64,000 nucleotides of DNA from G965197675 sp965197675 (lineage in GTDB: Bacteria > Chloroflexota > Dehalococcoidia > Plut-88900), in the NCBI GenBank assembly GCA_965197675.1, contig OZ240221.1:186001-250000 (forward strand), written 5' to 3'. The notes under the pieces were generated by a model, which saw nothing but the letters and a program-made list of their open reading frames with translations, was not told the DNA's origin and ran no database searches. A program made the translations under genes and the position numbers. Below, in pieces: positions 45,879 through 55,535 of the stretch (positions within the stretch are counted from its first letter, which is position 1; each line of letters starts with the position of its first letter).

Positions 45879-48800
45879 CCTCCCCCGCCAAGCTGAACGA
45901 GTTCAACCATGCCGAGGAGCCGGCGCGCCAGTTGCTGGAGCGGCTGGGGTGGACCTACGTTCCGAGGGAGACTCTGGCGGCGGAGCGCGGCGATGAGCGA
46001 GAGGTCCTGCTGAAGGGGCGGCTGCGGGCCGCGCTGATGCGGCTTAACCAGTGGATGACCGAGGATCAGGCTGAGCGGGCCATCTTCGACCTGGAGCACG
46101 TGGACGCCACGGGCATGACCCGTAACCAGGCCGTTCACGAGTACCTCACCTACGGTATGCCCCTGACCGTGGATGGGGTCCGTGGCCGTGAGACTCGCAT
46201 CGTACGTTTCTTCGATTTCGACCACCCGGAGGGCGGCCTCAACGAGTTCGTCGTCACCACCCAGTTCCGCGTCCACCGAAGCAACGAGCGGGGAGACATG
46301 GAGGACGACGAGCGCATGGTCATCCCCGACCTTGTGCTGTTCGTCAACGGCGTCCCCCTGGTGGTGATGGAGGCCAAGTCGCCGTCGCTGCTCGACGTAT
46401 GGAGATCGCAGGCGGTACGCCAGCTTCGTCGCTACCAGGAGACGGGGCCGGAGTGGCACGGCGCCGGGGCGCCTGATCTGTTCCACTACAATCTGCTGTG
46501 CGTGGCCCACTGCGGGGCCGCCGCGGTCTACGCCGCACTTGTAGCGCCGGAGAACGCCTACTTCGAGTGGAAGTCGGTGCTGCCCTACACCGAGGATGAG
46601 GTCCAGCAGCGATTCCACGTCGAGCCGAAGGGACAGGCGCAGCTCATCGTCGGGCTTCTGGCGCCCGCGACGCTGCTGGACGTACTGCGCGACTACGTGG
46701 TCTACGAGCAGGAGCGGGGATCGCGGGTCAAGAAGCTGCCCCGCTACCAGCAGTACCGAGCCGTCCGGGCGGCGCTGGGCCGCCTCCTATCGGACAGGAG
46801 GCCTGGGGAGCGGGGCGGCGTGGTCTGGCACACGCAGGGATCGGGAAAGTCGCTGACGATGCTGTGGCTGGCGACGAAGCTACGCCGCGAGCCCCGCCTG
46901 GGCAATCCCACCATAGTCGTCGTAACCGACCGGACGCAGCTGGACCGGCAGATCGCCGGCACCTTCGAGCGCTGCGGCTTCCTTGCCCCGGAGAGGATGG
47001 ATCGGTCGCGCCCTGAGCCGCTCGATCGCCGGGCGCGCCGCCGGATGCAGAGGCCCGGCCAACGCGACCCACTCGACTTGCAGAGCGTCCTCAGGCAGGG
47101 CGGCAGCCGCACGGTGATGACGACTATCCAGAAGTTCGAGGAGGCGTTGACGGCCCCTGAAGGCGAGCTTGACGTGCTCAACGCTTCGGAGAACGTCATC
47201 GTCATGGTGGACGAGGCGCATCGGACGCAGTACGGGACCCTGGGCGCACAGATATCCAGAGCGTTACCCAACGCGACGCTCATTGGGTTCACCAGCACTC
47301 CCATCGACAAGGGGTTCCGCCGCAGCACCATGCGGCGGTTTGGCGCTCTCATCGACTCCTACACCATCCCGCAGTCGGTGGCCGACCGCGCGACGGTGCC
47401 CATCTACTACGAGGCGCGGCTCCCTGAGCTCGCCGTCGAGGGGCCGGAAACCCTGGACAGGCTGTACGAGGCTATGTTCGGTGACGAGCCGCCAGCAGTC
47501 CAGGCCCAGATTCGCCGCCGCTACGCCAACAAGGAGACGGTGGCCGAGGCAGAGCGCCGCATCGAGATGATCGCCCTGGACATCGCCGAGCATTTCAAGA
47601 CGAAGGTGCAGCCCAACGGGTTCAAGGCTCAGGTGGTCGCGCCGAGCCGGGCCGCCGCCCTGCGCTACGCCGAGCGCCTGAAAAGCTTCGGCCTGCAAGC
47701 CTATCCCATCATCACTGCAGCTCCCAACGATGGCCCGGAGTTCAAGGCGGCCCGCGACCTAAACCAGGAGCAGACCACCAACGCTTTCATAGACCCCGAT
47801 GGAGACCCGGAGGTCCTGGTAGTGGTAGACATGTTGCTGACAGGCTTCGACGCGCCGGTGGAGCAGGCACTGTACCTCGACCGGGCGCTGCGGGAGCACG
47901 GGCTGCTCCAGGCTATCGCCAGGGTGAACCGGCGCTTCTCACACGAGCATAATGGAGTCCCGACGGAGAAGACGCACGGCCTAGTCGTCGACTACCACGG
48001 CGTCTCCCGGGACCTGGAGGAGGCGCTGTCGACCTTCGACTGGCCGGACGTGCAGGACACGATGCACGAGATGGATGAGAACCCGACGCAGGTCATCGAG
48101 GCGGTAGCCGTCCAGGCGGAGTCCCACTTCAGAGGCCGCGACCTGGGCGACACTTGGGAATGCGTCAGCATCTTCGCTCCCGACGCCGCAACGGAAGGCA
48201 ACTTAAAGGCCGATCTGTTCGAGGGGTTCAACTCGGACTACCGGCAGTTCTCACGTCTCATGGACCGCTTCTTGCCCGACCCCCGAGCGCTGGACTATAC
48301 GGACCGGCTCGCCCGGCTCACGGAGATACGCGCCTACGTCCGCGCTCAGTTCCTACGCGAGAACGCAGATGTGGACTGGACCGACATCGGCGCGAAGGTA
48401 AAGCGGCTGGTGGACGAGCGCATCAGCGCCAATGTCCGTGAATTGATGAAACCGGTGTCCGTACTCGACCAGGACTTCGAGCAGAAGATCGCCGCACTCC
48501 CCCACGACGAGTCGCGGGCCTCGATCATGGAGCATGCAATCCGGGCTCAGATACATGATCGCCTCGCCGACAACCCTGTGTATTTCGAGAGGCTCTCGGC
48601 GCAGCTTGCGCGCATCATCGAAGACCTTCGTAACCGGCTGATCGACTCAGCGGAAGCCTGCCGCCGCCTTGCTCTGCTGCGACATCATGCGCAGAGCGAA
48701 GCTGACATTGCCGCAGAACACGGCCTGTCACCGGTGTCCTTCGCCATCTACGAGTTGCTCGACGGCCGCGCAGTGGAGTTGGAACCCGGCCCGGCCCTGG

Positions 48801-49045
48801 CCGAAGAGCAGGCTCCGTACCGGGTGCACTTCGACGAAGAGACCAAGCGCGTTGCACGGAGGGTCGAGTCCGTGGTCGATCGGCACAACGCCCTCGTAGA
48901 CTGGCGGTCTAACCTGGAGGTCTTGCGGGAGATGCGCCGCGACATCAAACGAGAGCTCAGACCCACGGACGACTACACCGAAGAACAGTTGGAGGATCTG
49001 GCTAACCGGATCGTCGAGTTGGCCCGCCGGAGAAGTGGGCGGTGA
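45875..49045 (+). CDS. hsdR: Type I restriction endonuclease subunit R (HsdR)
   Basis: 1,056 residues. An N-terminal PD-(D/E)xK nuclease domain is followed by the SF2 translocase with TQGSGKS near 320 and VDEAHRTQYG near 444. The later helicase motifs are DMLLTGFDAPVEQ and AIARVNR. A helical C-terminal domain follows. It cleaves unmethylated DNA after translocation with HsdM and HsdS. The frame is complete and the start is coupled to the PIN gene. Confidence 0.96.
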   Translation: MTSPAKLNEFNHAEEPARQLLERLGWTYVPRETLAAERGDEREVLLKGRLRAALMRLNQWMTEDQAERAIFDLEHVDATGMTRNQAVHEYLTYGMPLTVDGVRGRETRIVRFFDFDHPEGGLNEFVVTTQFRVHRSNERGDMEDDERMVIPDLVLFVNGVPLVVMEAKSPSLLDVWRSQAVRQLRRYQETGPEWHGAGAPDLFHYNLLCVAHCGAAAVYAALVAPENAYFEWKSVLPYTEDEVQQRFHVEPKGQAQLIVGLLAPATLLDVLRDYVVYEQERGSRVKKLPRYQQYRAVRAALGRLLSDRRPGERGGVVWHTQGSGKSLTMLWLATKLRREPRLGNPTIVVVTDRTQLDRQIAGTFERCGFLAPERMDRSRPEPLDRRARRRMQRPGQRDPLDLQSVLRQGGSRTVMTTIQKFEEALTAPEGELDVLNASENVIVMVDEAHRTQYGTLGAQISRALPNATLIGFTSTPIDKGFRRSTMRRFGALIDSYTIPQSVADRATVPIYYEARLPELAVEGPETLDRLYEAMFGDEPPAVQAQIRRRYANKETVAEAERRIEMIALDIAEHFKTKVQPNGFKAQVVAPSRAAALRYAERLKSFGLQAYPIITAAPNDGPEFKAARDLNQEQTTNAFIDPDGDPEVLVVVDMLLTGFDAPVEQALYLDRALREHGLLQAIARVNRRFSHEHNGVPTEKTHGLVVDYHGVSRDLEEALSTFDWPDVQDTMHEMDENPTQVIEAVAVQAESHFRGRDLGDTWECVSIFAPDAATEGNLKADLFEGFNSDYRQFSRLMDRFLPDPRALDYTDRLARLTEIRAYVRAQFLRENADVDWTDIGAKVKRLVDERISANVRELMKPVSVLDQDFEQKIAALPHDESRASIMEHAIRAQIHDRLADNPVYFERLSAQLARIIEDLRNRLIDSAEACRRLALLRHHAQSEADIAAEHGLSPVSFAIYELLDGRAVELEPGPALAEEQAPYRVHFDEETKRVARRVESVVDRHNALVDWRSNLEVLREMRRDIKRELRPTDDYTEEQLEDLANRIVELARRRSGR

Positions 49046-49770
49046 CCGAACGGGACCGCGTCCGCTTCGGGGACACGACCATCGAGTACGAGGTGCGTCG
49101 CAGCGAACGGCGTAGGAAGACGGTGCAAATCACGATGGATGGCGGCGGTGTGCAGATTGCCGCGCCCATGAGGACGTCGGATAGCGAGCTGCGAGCCATC
49201 GTTCGCAAGCGGGCACCCTGGATCCTCAGCCATGCGTCTGGAGAGGTGCTGGAAGCTGCGCCGAAGTGCTTCGTCAGCGGCGAGACCCTGCCGTACTTGG
49301 GGCGCAACGTCCGCATGATCGTCGATACCGCGGACGTACGGTCGCCTAAGGTCCGATTCGACCACTGGCGCTTCCGTGTCGCTGTGCCGCATGGCCTGGA
49401 TGACAGCGAGCGCTATGAACGCATCCGCCGCTCCGTCGTCAAGTGGTACAGAGACCGCGCAGCCGCGCGGCTGTCGGATATTGTGGAACGCTGGTGGCCC
49501 CGGCTCGGTCGCGGAGAGAAGTCGCAGATACTCGTTCGCGACCAGCGCCAACGCTGGGGGAGCTGCGCGCCCGACGGCACGCTGCGCTTCAACTGGCGCG
49601 CCATGATGCTTGAGCCATCTCTCATCGAGTACATAGTCGTCCACGAGTTGGCACACCTGACCCATCGGAACCACTCGACGGACTTCTGGGGCCTGATGTC
49701 CAAGGCATTGCCAGATGCTCAGCAGCGTCGCCGACACCTGCGAGAGGCAGGGCGGACGCTTCCCCTGTAA
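49042..49770 (+). CDS. YgjP/DUF45-type metallopeptidase
   Basis: 242 residues from GTG 49042, overlapping the hsdR stop (GTGA). The C-terminal zinc site is HELAHLTHRNHSTDFW (HExxH at about 202-206 with the third His in HRNH). The upstream QRWGSCAPDGTLRFNW motif is the family signature. These genes commonly close type I restriction operons; their role there is not known. Confidence 0.92.
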   Translation: MTERDRVRFGDTTIEYEVRRSERRRKTVQITMDGGGVQIAAPMRTSDSELRAIVRKRAPWILSHASGEVLEAAPKCFVSGETLPYLGRNVRMIVDTADVRSPKVRFDHWRFRVAVPHGLDDSERYERIRRSVVKWYRDRAAARLSDIVERWWPRLGRGEKSQILVRDQRQRWGSCAPDGTLRFNWRAMMLEPSLIEYIVVHELAHLTHRNHSTDFWGLMSKALPDAQQRRRHLREAGRTLPL

Positions 49771-49962
49771 TACTCCATCCCTGGATGCTTTCCGTGCTCA
49801 TCCGCACTGCGTTCCGGAGTTCCCAACCGTGCTGAAGGCGGTGCGCGCCCTGGGACTCCGGCTTCAGACCGCCGCGGCGCCCGGAGCGCCCGGCGAATGA
49901 AGCAACGCACCTTGATGGCAACACATCTCAAACCACAAGACCGACCGACAGGAAGAGATCAG

Positions 49963-50829
49963 ATGAAGGCAGATTCGATAGAGTGGCAAGCAGTCTTACA
50001 AGCGGCGGAAGCCTTGCGATCGTTTCCCAACGCAGTTTTTCACGCGTTGAATAAGCATGACCACACCCCGTAGCCCTGCTCTCGAGCGTCAAACTAGCTT
50101 GCTGAATCTGCGGATGTTGGTGCGCTTGAGACCGTATACGCCCAGGGCGGATAGCAACTTCTCTTTGCGTGTTATCACGTCCTCGCTATTCATCGGACAC
50201 TCTTGGTGGAACCTCAACTGTCCTATTCACCGTGGACGTGCGCTAGAAGCGTACTTGAATCATGCTCCATCTGCACTTTGGTGCTTGATCCAGCGATCAA
50301 TTCCGTTGAGCGGATTACTCGGAGTTTCAACGTTCGGATCAAGGAGATTAGGCAGGCCCAAAAGTTTATTAAGCTAGCCCAGGGGATTGACGCTAAAGTT
50401 TCTAACAAATTGGAGTTGCGAGTCGATGTCCTGCGAAAGAAGGCCCTTGCATTAGGCATTGCCGAGAGACACTCTGGGAAGGGATGGTTCTTGGGGTTTG
50501 GGCAGGGGGTGCAGCAGATATCATATCGCATCAAAGACACATTAGTGGCTTCGGAGGATTATTCGTTGTTGTCCACAGTCGCTCATACCGATACCTGGGG
50601 GATTCTGTCCCTAGGTTCACATGTCGAGGCAACCGAGCCGCTACGTCCGGTGCCAAGCCTGTCACCAGAGAGGGCAATGTACTTAATCACCAAACCGATA
50701 GGATGGGTAGCTAGAGGTCTTTGGGCCTACTATCAGTTGTTCGGCTGGGATCTTGACGGAGGGAAAGCAATGCTCGAATCTGCATATGCCCGGGTTGGCT
50801 TGAGGTATGAGTTACGTTTGCGACGCTAG
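49963..50829 (+). pseudogene. Hypothetical defence-type protein with three in-frame TAG codons
   Basis: From ATG 49963 (GGAAGAG upstream) one frame runs to 50829 without any shift but holds TAG at 50071, 50095 and 50152. The peptide between and after the stops stays protein-like: LAESADVGALETVYAQGG, QLLFACYHVLAIHRTLL, SPWTCARSVLESCSI. This pattern is of a helical family I associate with phage-defence loci. The last part alone (50203-50829) is open. Three nonsense codons make function unlikely. Confidence 0.55.
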
Positions 50830-50878
50830 CCAGTATTCGTATGTGATAGCGACTTCCAATCTACAAGAGGAGGACAGC

Positions 50879-51049
50879 ACGAAGAAGCACCTACAGCCGC
50901 TCACACCGACGGCGCTCTACGCCAGGGCCAACTGCTACTCCGTCGCCAGCGAGTACGTGGATGAGGCCGAGTTCCGCAAGATGATCGAGGAGGGCAGAGA
51001 TGCGGAGTTGGAGTTCCGGTATCGTTGTGTTGGAGAGCTTGCAGTATAG
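50879..51049 (+). CDS. Small hypothetical protein, possible ACG start
   Basis: 56 codons beginning KKHLQPLTPTALYARANCYS and ending in an acidic segment. GGAGG stands 5 nt before an ACG (50879) that would be the natural initiation site, suggesting a mutated ATG. An upstream in-frame start at 50807 overlaps the previous gene. It could be a decayed small protein. Confidence 0.35.
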   Translation, partial: TKKHLQPLTPTALYARANCYSVASEYVDEAEFRKMIEEGRDAELEFRYRCVGELAV

Positions 51050-51166
51050 GTACTCGACTGATTGACGATCCTAAGGGCCAAGCGGAAACCGGAATACCGC
51101 CAGTTTAGCCGGAAGCAATTCCTAGACAATCCCCTGTGGTGACCTCTAACATGTGCAACGGAGCAA

Positions 51167-52138
51167 ATGATGAGACGCGACTGCGACATAAGAGTTCTGA
51201 TCACTGGTGCAGCAGGGTTTGGCGGCTCCAGCCTTGCCAGGGCTCTGCTCGACCAGGGCTATAGTGTGACGGGCCTAGACGTGGCGGCCCCTGGGCACGC
51301 TGTCCTACTGCGTCGAGAGCTGTCCGAGCCCAACTTTCACTACGCGTGGAAGAGCATCCAGGACATCCTTCCCAAGGACGTGGAGGGCCATTCGGTGGTA
51401 GTACACCTTGCAGCACAGCCGGATGCCCCACTCGCTTTCGAGTCGCCCCGATATACGGTCATGCAGAACATCGAGGGCACGGTCGCGTTGCTGGAGGCGG
51501 TGCGCCAGGCAGACTGTGTATCGAAGCTGATGTTCGCTGGATCCGGCAATGAGATAGGGAGCGCCTTGTACTTGCCAATCGACGAAGAACATCCGTTGAC
51601 CCCTCACAATCCATACGGGTTTTCGAAGGCAGCAGCCGAAATGGCATTGGAGGCGTGGCATCTGGCATACGACGTCCCATCAATAGTCATGAGGACTGGC
51701 GTGGTGATCGGTCCCGACATGCGCCGGGAGGTCTTTATATTCAAGTGGCTGTGGAACGCCCTGCACGGAAGACCCATAGTCGTGGAGGGCGGCAGGCAGA
51801 CTCGCGATCTGGCGTTCATAGGGGATGTGGTCGCTGCGTGGATGCTCGCAATTCAGGCTCCCGTTGAGAAGGTGGTCGGGCAGAAGTTCTTCATAGGTTC
51901 CGGTGAGGAACATTCCATCGACGACCTCGCGAGGGTCTGCCGAGACACTATCGGGATTAACGTCCCGATCGAGTACACAGGCTACCGTCCCGGAGAGGAG
52001 GGACACAGGGAGGCGTTCAGCGTGGAGAAGGCCTGGAGGGTGCTCGGCTACGCTCCCCAAGTATCACCCAGGGAAGCGGTCGAGTTGACCGCCGAATGGG
52101 TAAGAACGCTGATCCAGGCCCCTCCAGATGAAGTATAG
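51167..52138 (+). CDS. NAD-dependent epimerase/dehydratase
   Basis: 323 residues of the extended SDR family. The nucleotide loop is GAAGFGG (14-20), the active site is YGFSK (Tyr 150, Lys 154), and VHLAAQPDAP precedes it. It probably acts on a nucleotide sugar. It converges on the four-gene minus-strand operon, and the last 75 bp overlap the histidine phosphatase gene antisense, so the genes were probably selected together. Confidence 0.9.
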   Translation: MMRRDCDIRVLITGAAGFGGSSLARALLDQGYSVTGLDVAAPGHAVLLRRELSEPNFHYAWKSIQDILPKDVEGHSVVVHLAAQPDAPLAFESPRYTVMQNIEGTVALLEAVRQADCVSKLMFAGSGNEIGSALYLPIDEEHPLTPHNPYGFSKAAAEMALEAWHLAYDVPSIVMRTGVVIGPDMRREVFIFKWLWNALHGRPIVVEGGRQTRDLAFIGDVVAAWMLAIQAPVEKVVGQKFFIGSGEEHSIDDLARVCRDTIGINVPIEYTGYRPGEEGHREAFSVEKAWRVLGYAPQVSPREAVELTAEWVRTLIQAPPDEV

Positions 52139-52756
52139 CCGTTCCGCGTACCGCCACAGCAGCAGCCCATCCAGGTAGTCGGGCCAACTGATCTCGTCAA
52201 CCGAAAGCTGGTACAGATAGGCAACAAGGACAGCCAGAATCGCATCATGGGTCACATAGACGTTCAGCCATCCGTGAGACTGGAGATCGTTGGCCGCTAG
52301 CCCCAGCAGCAGGTCAATGCCCTCCGAGGTCCGTCTCATGCCGGCCGGAGTTTCGACATCGGAGAGTTGGCGCCTCACTATCTCCAATATGCCGATTTCG
52401 AGGAAGAGCGCTCCGCTGACTTCCTCATCTACTATGAAGGGTCCGGGCGCTCCGAGTCGCCAATCCAAGGCGACCTCTTCAGGCCATCTGCCGCCGCGAA
52501 GCATCGCCCGCGCTGTCGACTCGCACCTGGGCACAGGACTGGCGGTAACCCTAACACGGAGCCTTACGCCGGACAGTATCGCTCCAAGCCTTTCTGCGGA
52601 CTCGACTCCACAGGCGGTCAGCGGCACGTTGACGCCGAATGTCCCCAGAGGAATATCCTCCCTCTCAGCATGTCTCAGGATCAGCGCTGCGTCCGCTTCG
52701 GCTGGTATGACGCTGAGCTGTTTCTCGATCCAGGACACCCCACAAGGATCGCTCAT
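52064..52756 (-). CDS. Histidine phosphatase family protein
   Basis: 230 residues. The catalytic LILRHAER has His 29, TASPVPRCESTA holds the phosphate-binding Arg, and the second His (170) is in YVTHDAI. The start overlaps the stop of the methyltransferase gene (ATGA). As the last gene of the operon it could remove a phosphate from a pathway intermediate. Confidence 0.88.
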   Translation of the reverse strand: MSDPCGVSWIEKQLSVIPAEADAALILRHAEREDIPLGTFGVNVPLTACGVESAERLGAILSGVRLRVRVTASPVPRCESTARAMLRGGRWPEEVALDWRLGAPGPFIVDEEVSGALFLEIGILEIVRRQLSDVETPAGMRRTSEGIDLLLGLAANDLQSHGWLNVYVTHDAILAVLVAYLYQLSVDEISWPDYLDGLLLWRYAERLYFIWRGLDQRSYPFGGQLDRFPG

Positions 52757-54444
52757 GGCGCTCTCGCACGGAGGACTGAACTTACGAATCCCGTCTGGGT
52801 CACGTCGAGCAGGCCGAATCCGGCTTGATCCAGGATGTCCCTTAACTGCTTCTTTGTGCGTTCCGCGCCCTGCGTCATCACGAGCATATTCAGGTCCAGC
52901 AGACCGCCGCTGCCGGCCTCGTCGTCCAGGACCATCTCTATCACATAGAGTGTGCCCTCCTTGGACATCGCTTCTCGGACACGCCTCAGTATTCGCACTG
53001 CGTCATGGTCCGGCCAGTCGTGGATCACCCTCGCCAGAATCACAGCATCCGACGTGACCGGCCATTCCTGGAAAAGGTCTCCCGCAACAAACCGGCACCT
53101 TCCTTCGAGGTCTGCTGGCAGTCTGGCAGCTTTGACCACCTCTGCTCTGTCCATGACCGTCGCCTTCAGTCCGGGGTATGAACGCAGCAGTGCGAATGCC
53201 ATTTCTCCGGTTCCCCCTCCCGCATCGAGGATGCTGTCGTGAGCGCTGAAGTCCATCGAGTCGGCAAGGTCTTGATAGTCGTGTCTTGCGTACGTAGACA
53301 TCGCCGAATGGTAGGCACGCAAGTCGGCGGGCTTGTCTTGTATCCAGTCGAAGAAGTTCTTACCGTGCAGTCTCTCGAAGCCTGACTCTCCTGTCCTAAG
53401 TGATCGAGTAACCCCTGACCAGGCTTCATAGGACTCTTTGCCCCAGTGTCGCGCCGCATCCGCAAGCGAGAGCGGGTGATTTGGCATGAGAAGCGACCCA
53501 CGCCCGGTCGGGTGGTAGATACCCTCTGTGTCCTTCAGCACGAGTCCCAGTTCCATGAGCGCTCGCATCAATCTGACCCCAACCGATCTGTGCAGCCGAG
53601 CCCGCCGCTCGACATTCTCCGCGGATGCGGGCAAGAACTTGAACACGTCCAACTCTACGGCAGCGTGGATCGTCTGGGTTCGCCAGAGACCGACCATATC
53701 ACTCGATAGCCGTTCGAGATGCGATTGCGAAGGCCTTCTGATCTCCAACACGGTCTGCCCCGACTCATCTATGACCGATAGGGAGCCATCGAACCCCTCG
53801 ACGCGGGCCTGCCCATTGTAGAACGGTTCCACATTCTTGAACCGCTGCCTGTACAGGGGATCGCCACTCATGTTCACGTGGTGCCAGCCGTCGGAGTCGC
53901 AGGCGCGGGCGTATCGCTTGTGAAACACGTCCAGGTCTTGGAACCATCGACCATGGGGCAGATTGCCGGAGGCGTCTATGTGGGTGTGTCTGCCGTCCTC
54001 GCGCTGAACAACCGCGTAGCCGTCATTGAAGTCACCGACGTACCGGTAGCACTCTCCATATGCCGGTGAGCCGTCCGCTGTAATATGGAAGTAGTCGCCG
54101 CCGGGCAACCGAACGGCGCAGCGACCCTCCTGGAAGTTGCCGCACCATGCATAGCGCTCCCTGTACAGGGGATCCCCGTCTGGAAGGACATGGAACCATC
54201 CATCCTCAGAATGGACTGCTGCGCGACCTTCATAGAACCCGAAAGTTCTGATATAGCGCGAATCGTAGGCTGAAAACCCATCCGGAGTTATGTGGTATGC
54301 GCCTGAACCGTCAATTACAGGAGCAAGTCCTGGTTCATGGAACTTCTGCACTTCGTGGAATCTCGACTGATATACCGGACGGCCCTGATAGATGTGGTAG
54401 GACGCTTCTTCAGATATCCTGTATTTCCGCCATCGATCATTCAT
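52753..54444 (-). CDS. O-methyltransferase fused to WG-like repeats
   Basis: 563 residues from ATG 54444, which overlaps the radical SAM stop (ATGA); an earlier ATG at 54483 is less likely. Residues 1-235 hold about six repeats of roughly 40 residues with the pattern F-x-E-G-x-A-x-V, D-G-x-x-H-I, D-G-x-P-x-Y. The C-terminal half has a dimerisation helix region and a class I SAM fold (ILDAGGGTGEM near 402, GDLFQEWP, ILARVIHDWPD), as in acetylserotonin-type methyltransferases. The repeats may hold a substrate or carrier. Confidence 0.9.
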   Translation of the reverse strand: MNDRWRKYRISEEASYHIYQGRPVYQSRFHEVQKFHEPGLAPVIDGSGAYHITPDGFSAYDSRYIRTFGFYEGRAAVHSEDGWFHVLPDGDPLYRERYAWCGNFQEGRCAVRLPGGDYFHITADGSPAYGECYRYVGDFNDGYAVVQREDGRHTHIDASGNLPHGRWFQDLDVFHKRYARACDSDGWHHVNMSGDPLYRQRFKNVEPFYNGQARVEGFDGSLSVIDESGQTVLEIRRPSQSHLERLSSDMVGLWRTQTIHAAVELDVFKFLPASAENVERRARLHRSVGVRLMRALMELGLVLKDTEGIYHPTGRGSLLMPNHPLSLADAARHWGKESYEAWSGVTRSLRTGESGFERLHGKNFFDWIQDKPADLRAYHSAMSTYARHDYQDLADSMDFSAHDSILDAGGGTGEMAFALLRSYPGLKATVMDRAEVVKAARLPADLEGRCRFVAGDLFQEWPVTSDAVILARVIHDWPDHDAVRILRRVREAMSKEGTLYVIEMVLDDEAGSGGLLDLNMLVMTQGAERTKKQLRDILDQAGFGLLDVTQTGFVSSVLRARAP

Positions 54445-55535
54445 GAATCCGCAGGCCGCCGTCTCATGTTGCAGCCCTGGCACAGTGCATTGTTCATGTA
54501 ATTGGCTTGGAGACCTCTGTACTCCTCACTCTCCCAGATGTCGTACAGGCTGGTGCTGTTGACGTTCCCGAAGTAGCCGAGCGTTTGCCGCAGTGCGTCG
54601 GGAGCGCAGCACGGGTTGAACCTGCCATCCGAGGCAACCCACGCCTCCTGTCCGAGAAAGGGGCATACTCCATCTGGGGCAATGTCTCTCTCACCATTCA
54701 CATCGAGCCGGAAGATGTTCTCCAACAGCACACGGTCGCCGTTCGGAAGACGGTGACGTTCAACTGCATCGTGTGCCGAATCTACTATGACGTTCCAACG
54801 AGCGACTGCCTCGGGACTTCTCCGCATCGACTGGCGACGCATCTGGTTGAAGTGGACCCATAGGTGGTGACCCTTCACCCTGTCCACGCCAAGCTCAGCG
54901 GCCAGCTTCACGATGTCGGGCAGTTCGGATACGTTGATCTCCATGAAAGTCAACTGGAACGTTACGCGGCAACGGTTACCACCCCGTCCTGCGTGGGCGT
55001 CCCTGATGCCGATGAACGTACGGATGTTTTCTAGAACGGTCTCCCAGCTCGATCCTAGCATAACGTTCTCATGGGTCGCTTTCGTCGCGCCGTTCCAGGA
55101 TACCTTCACGTCGGACGCGACAGGTACGATCCGCTCGGCCCATGCTATGGCTCCCCGCTTGGGGAACGTACCGTTGGTCGTCAGGTTGAGCTTGACTCCG
55201 TACTCCGCGCAGAGGTCCAGGATTTCATCGAAGTGCCGGTAGAGCAGAGGCTCGCCCATGGTCGAGGGTATGATCTCGCGCAGACCCGTTCCCTTGGACT
55301 GCTCCATAACCCGGCGAATCAGGTCGATACCCATTCGACGCTTGGGATGTCCCGCCTTCCGCCTGTCGCTCTGAGTCGTGCTGTAGGGCGAATGGTCCTC
55401 GCACATGATGCAGTGCAGGTTGCAATCGTCGGGATTGGTGTCGAAAGTGATACGCCAGGGGCCTGGCCGTTCCCGTGTCGTTCGGGTCATCCCTGCTTTT
55501 AGCTTTGCTCTCTGTTCGACTGTGACTTCGCTCAT
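54441..55535 (-). CDS. Radical SAM/SPASM protein
   Basis: 364 residues. The cluster motif is CNLHCIMC (Cys 38, 42, 45), and STMGEPLLY and LNLTTNGT are typical of the barrel. A C-terminal SPASM region with CPFLGQEAW, FNPCC and LCQGCNMRRR would bind an auxiliary cluster. Both gene ends overlap neighbours by 4 nt. Such enzymes modify peptides or small molecules; the substrate is unknown. Confidence 0.93.
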   Translation of the reverse strand: MSEVTVEQRAKLKAGMTRTTRERPGPWRITFDTNPDDCNLHCIMCEDHSPYSTTQSDRRKAGHPKRRMGIDLIRRVMEQSKGTGLREIIPSTMGEPLLYRHFDEILDLCAEYGVKLNLTTNGTFPKRGAIAWAERIVPVASDVKVSWNGATKATHENVMLGSSWETVLENIRTFIGIRDAHAGRGGNRCRVTFQLTFMEINVSELPDIVKLAAELGVDRVKGHHLWVHFNQMRRQSMRRSPEAVARWNVIVDSAHDAVERHRLPNGDRVLLENIFRLDVNGERDIAPDGVCPFLGQEAWVASDGRFNPCCAPDALRQTLGYFGNVNSTSLYDIWESEEYRGLQANYMNNALCQGCNMRRRPADS

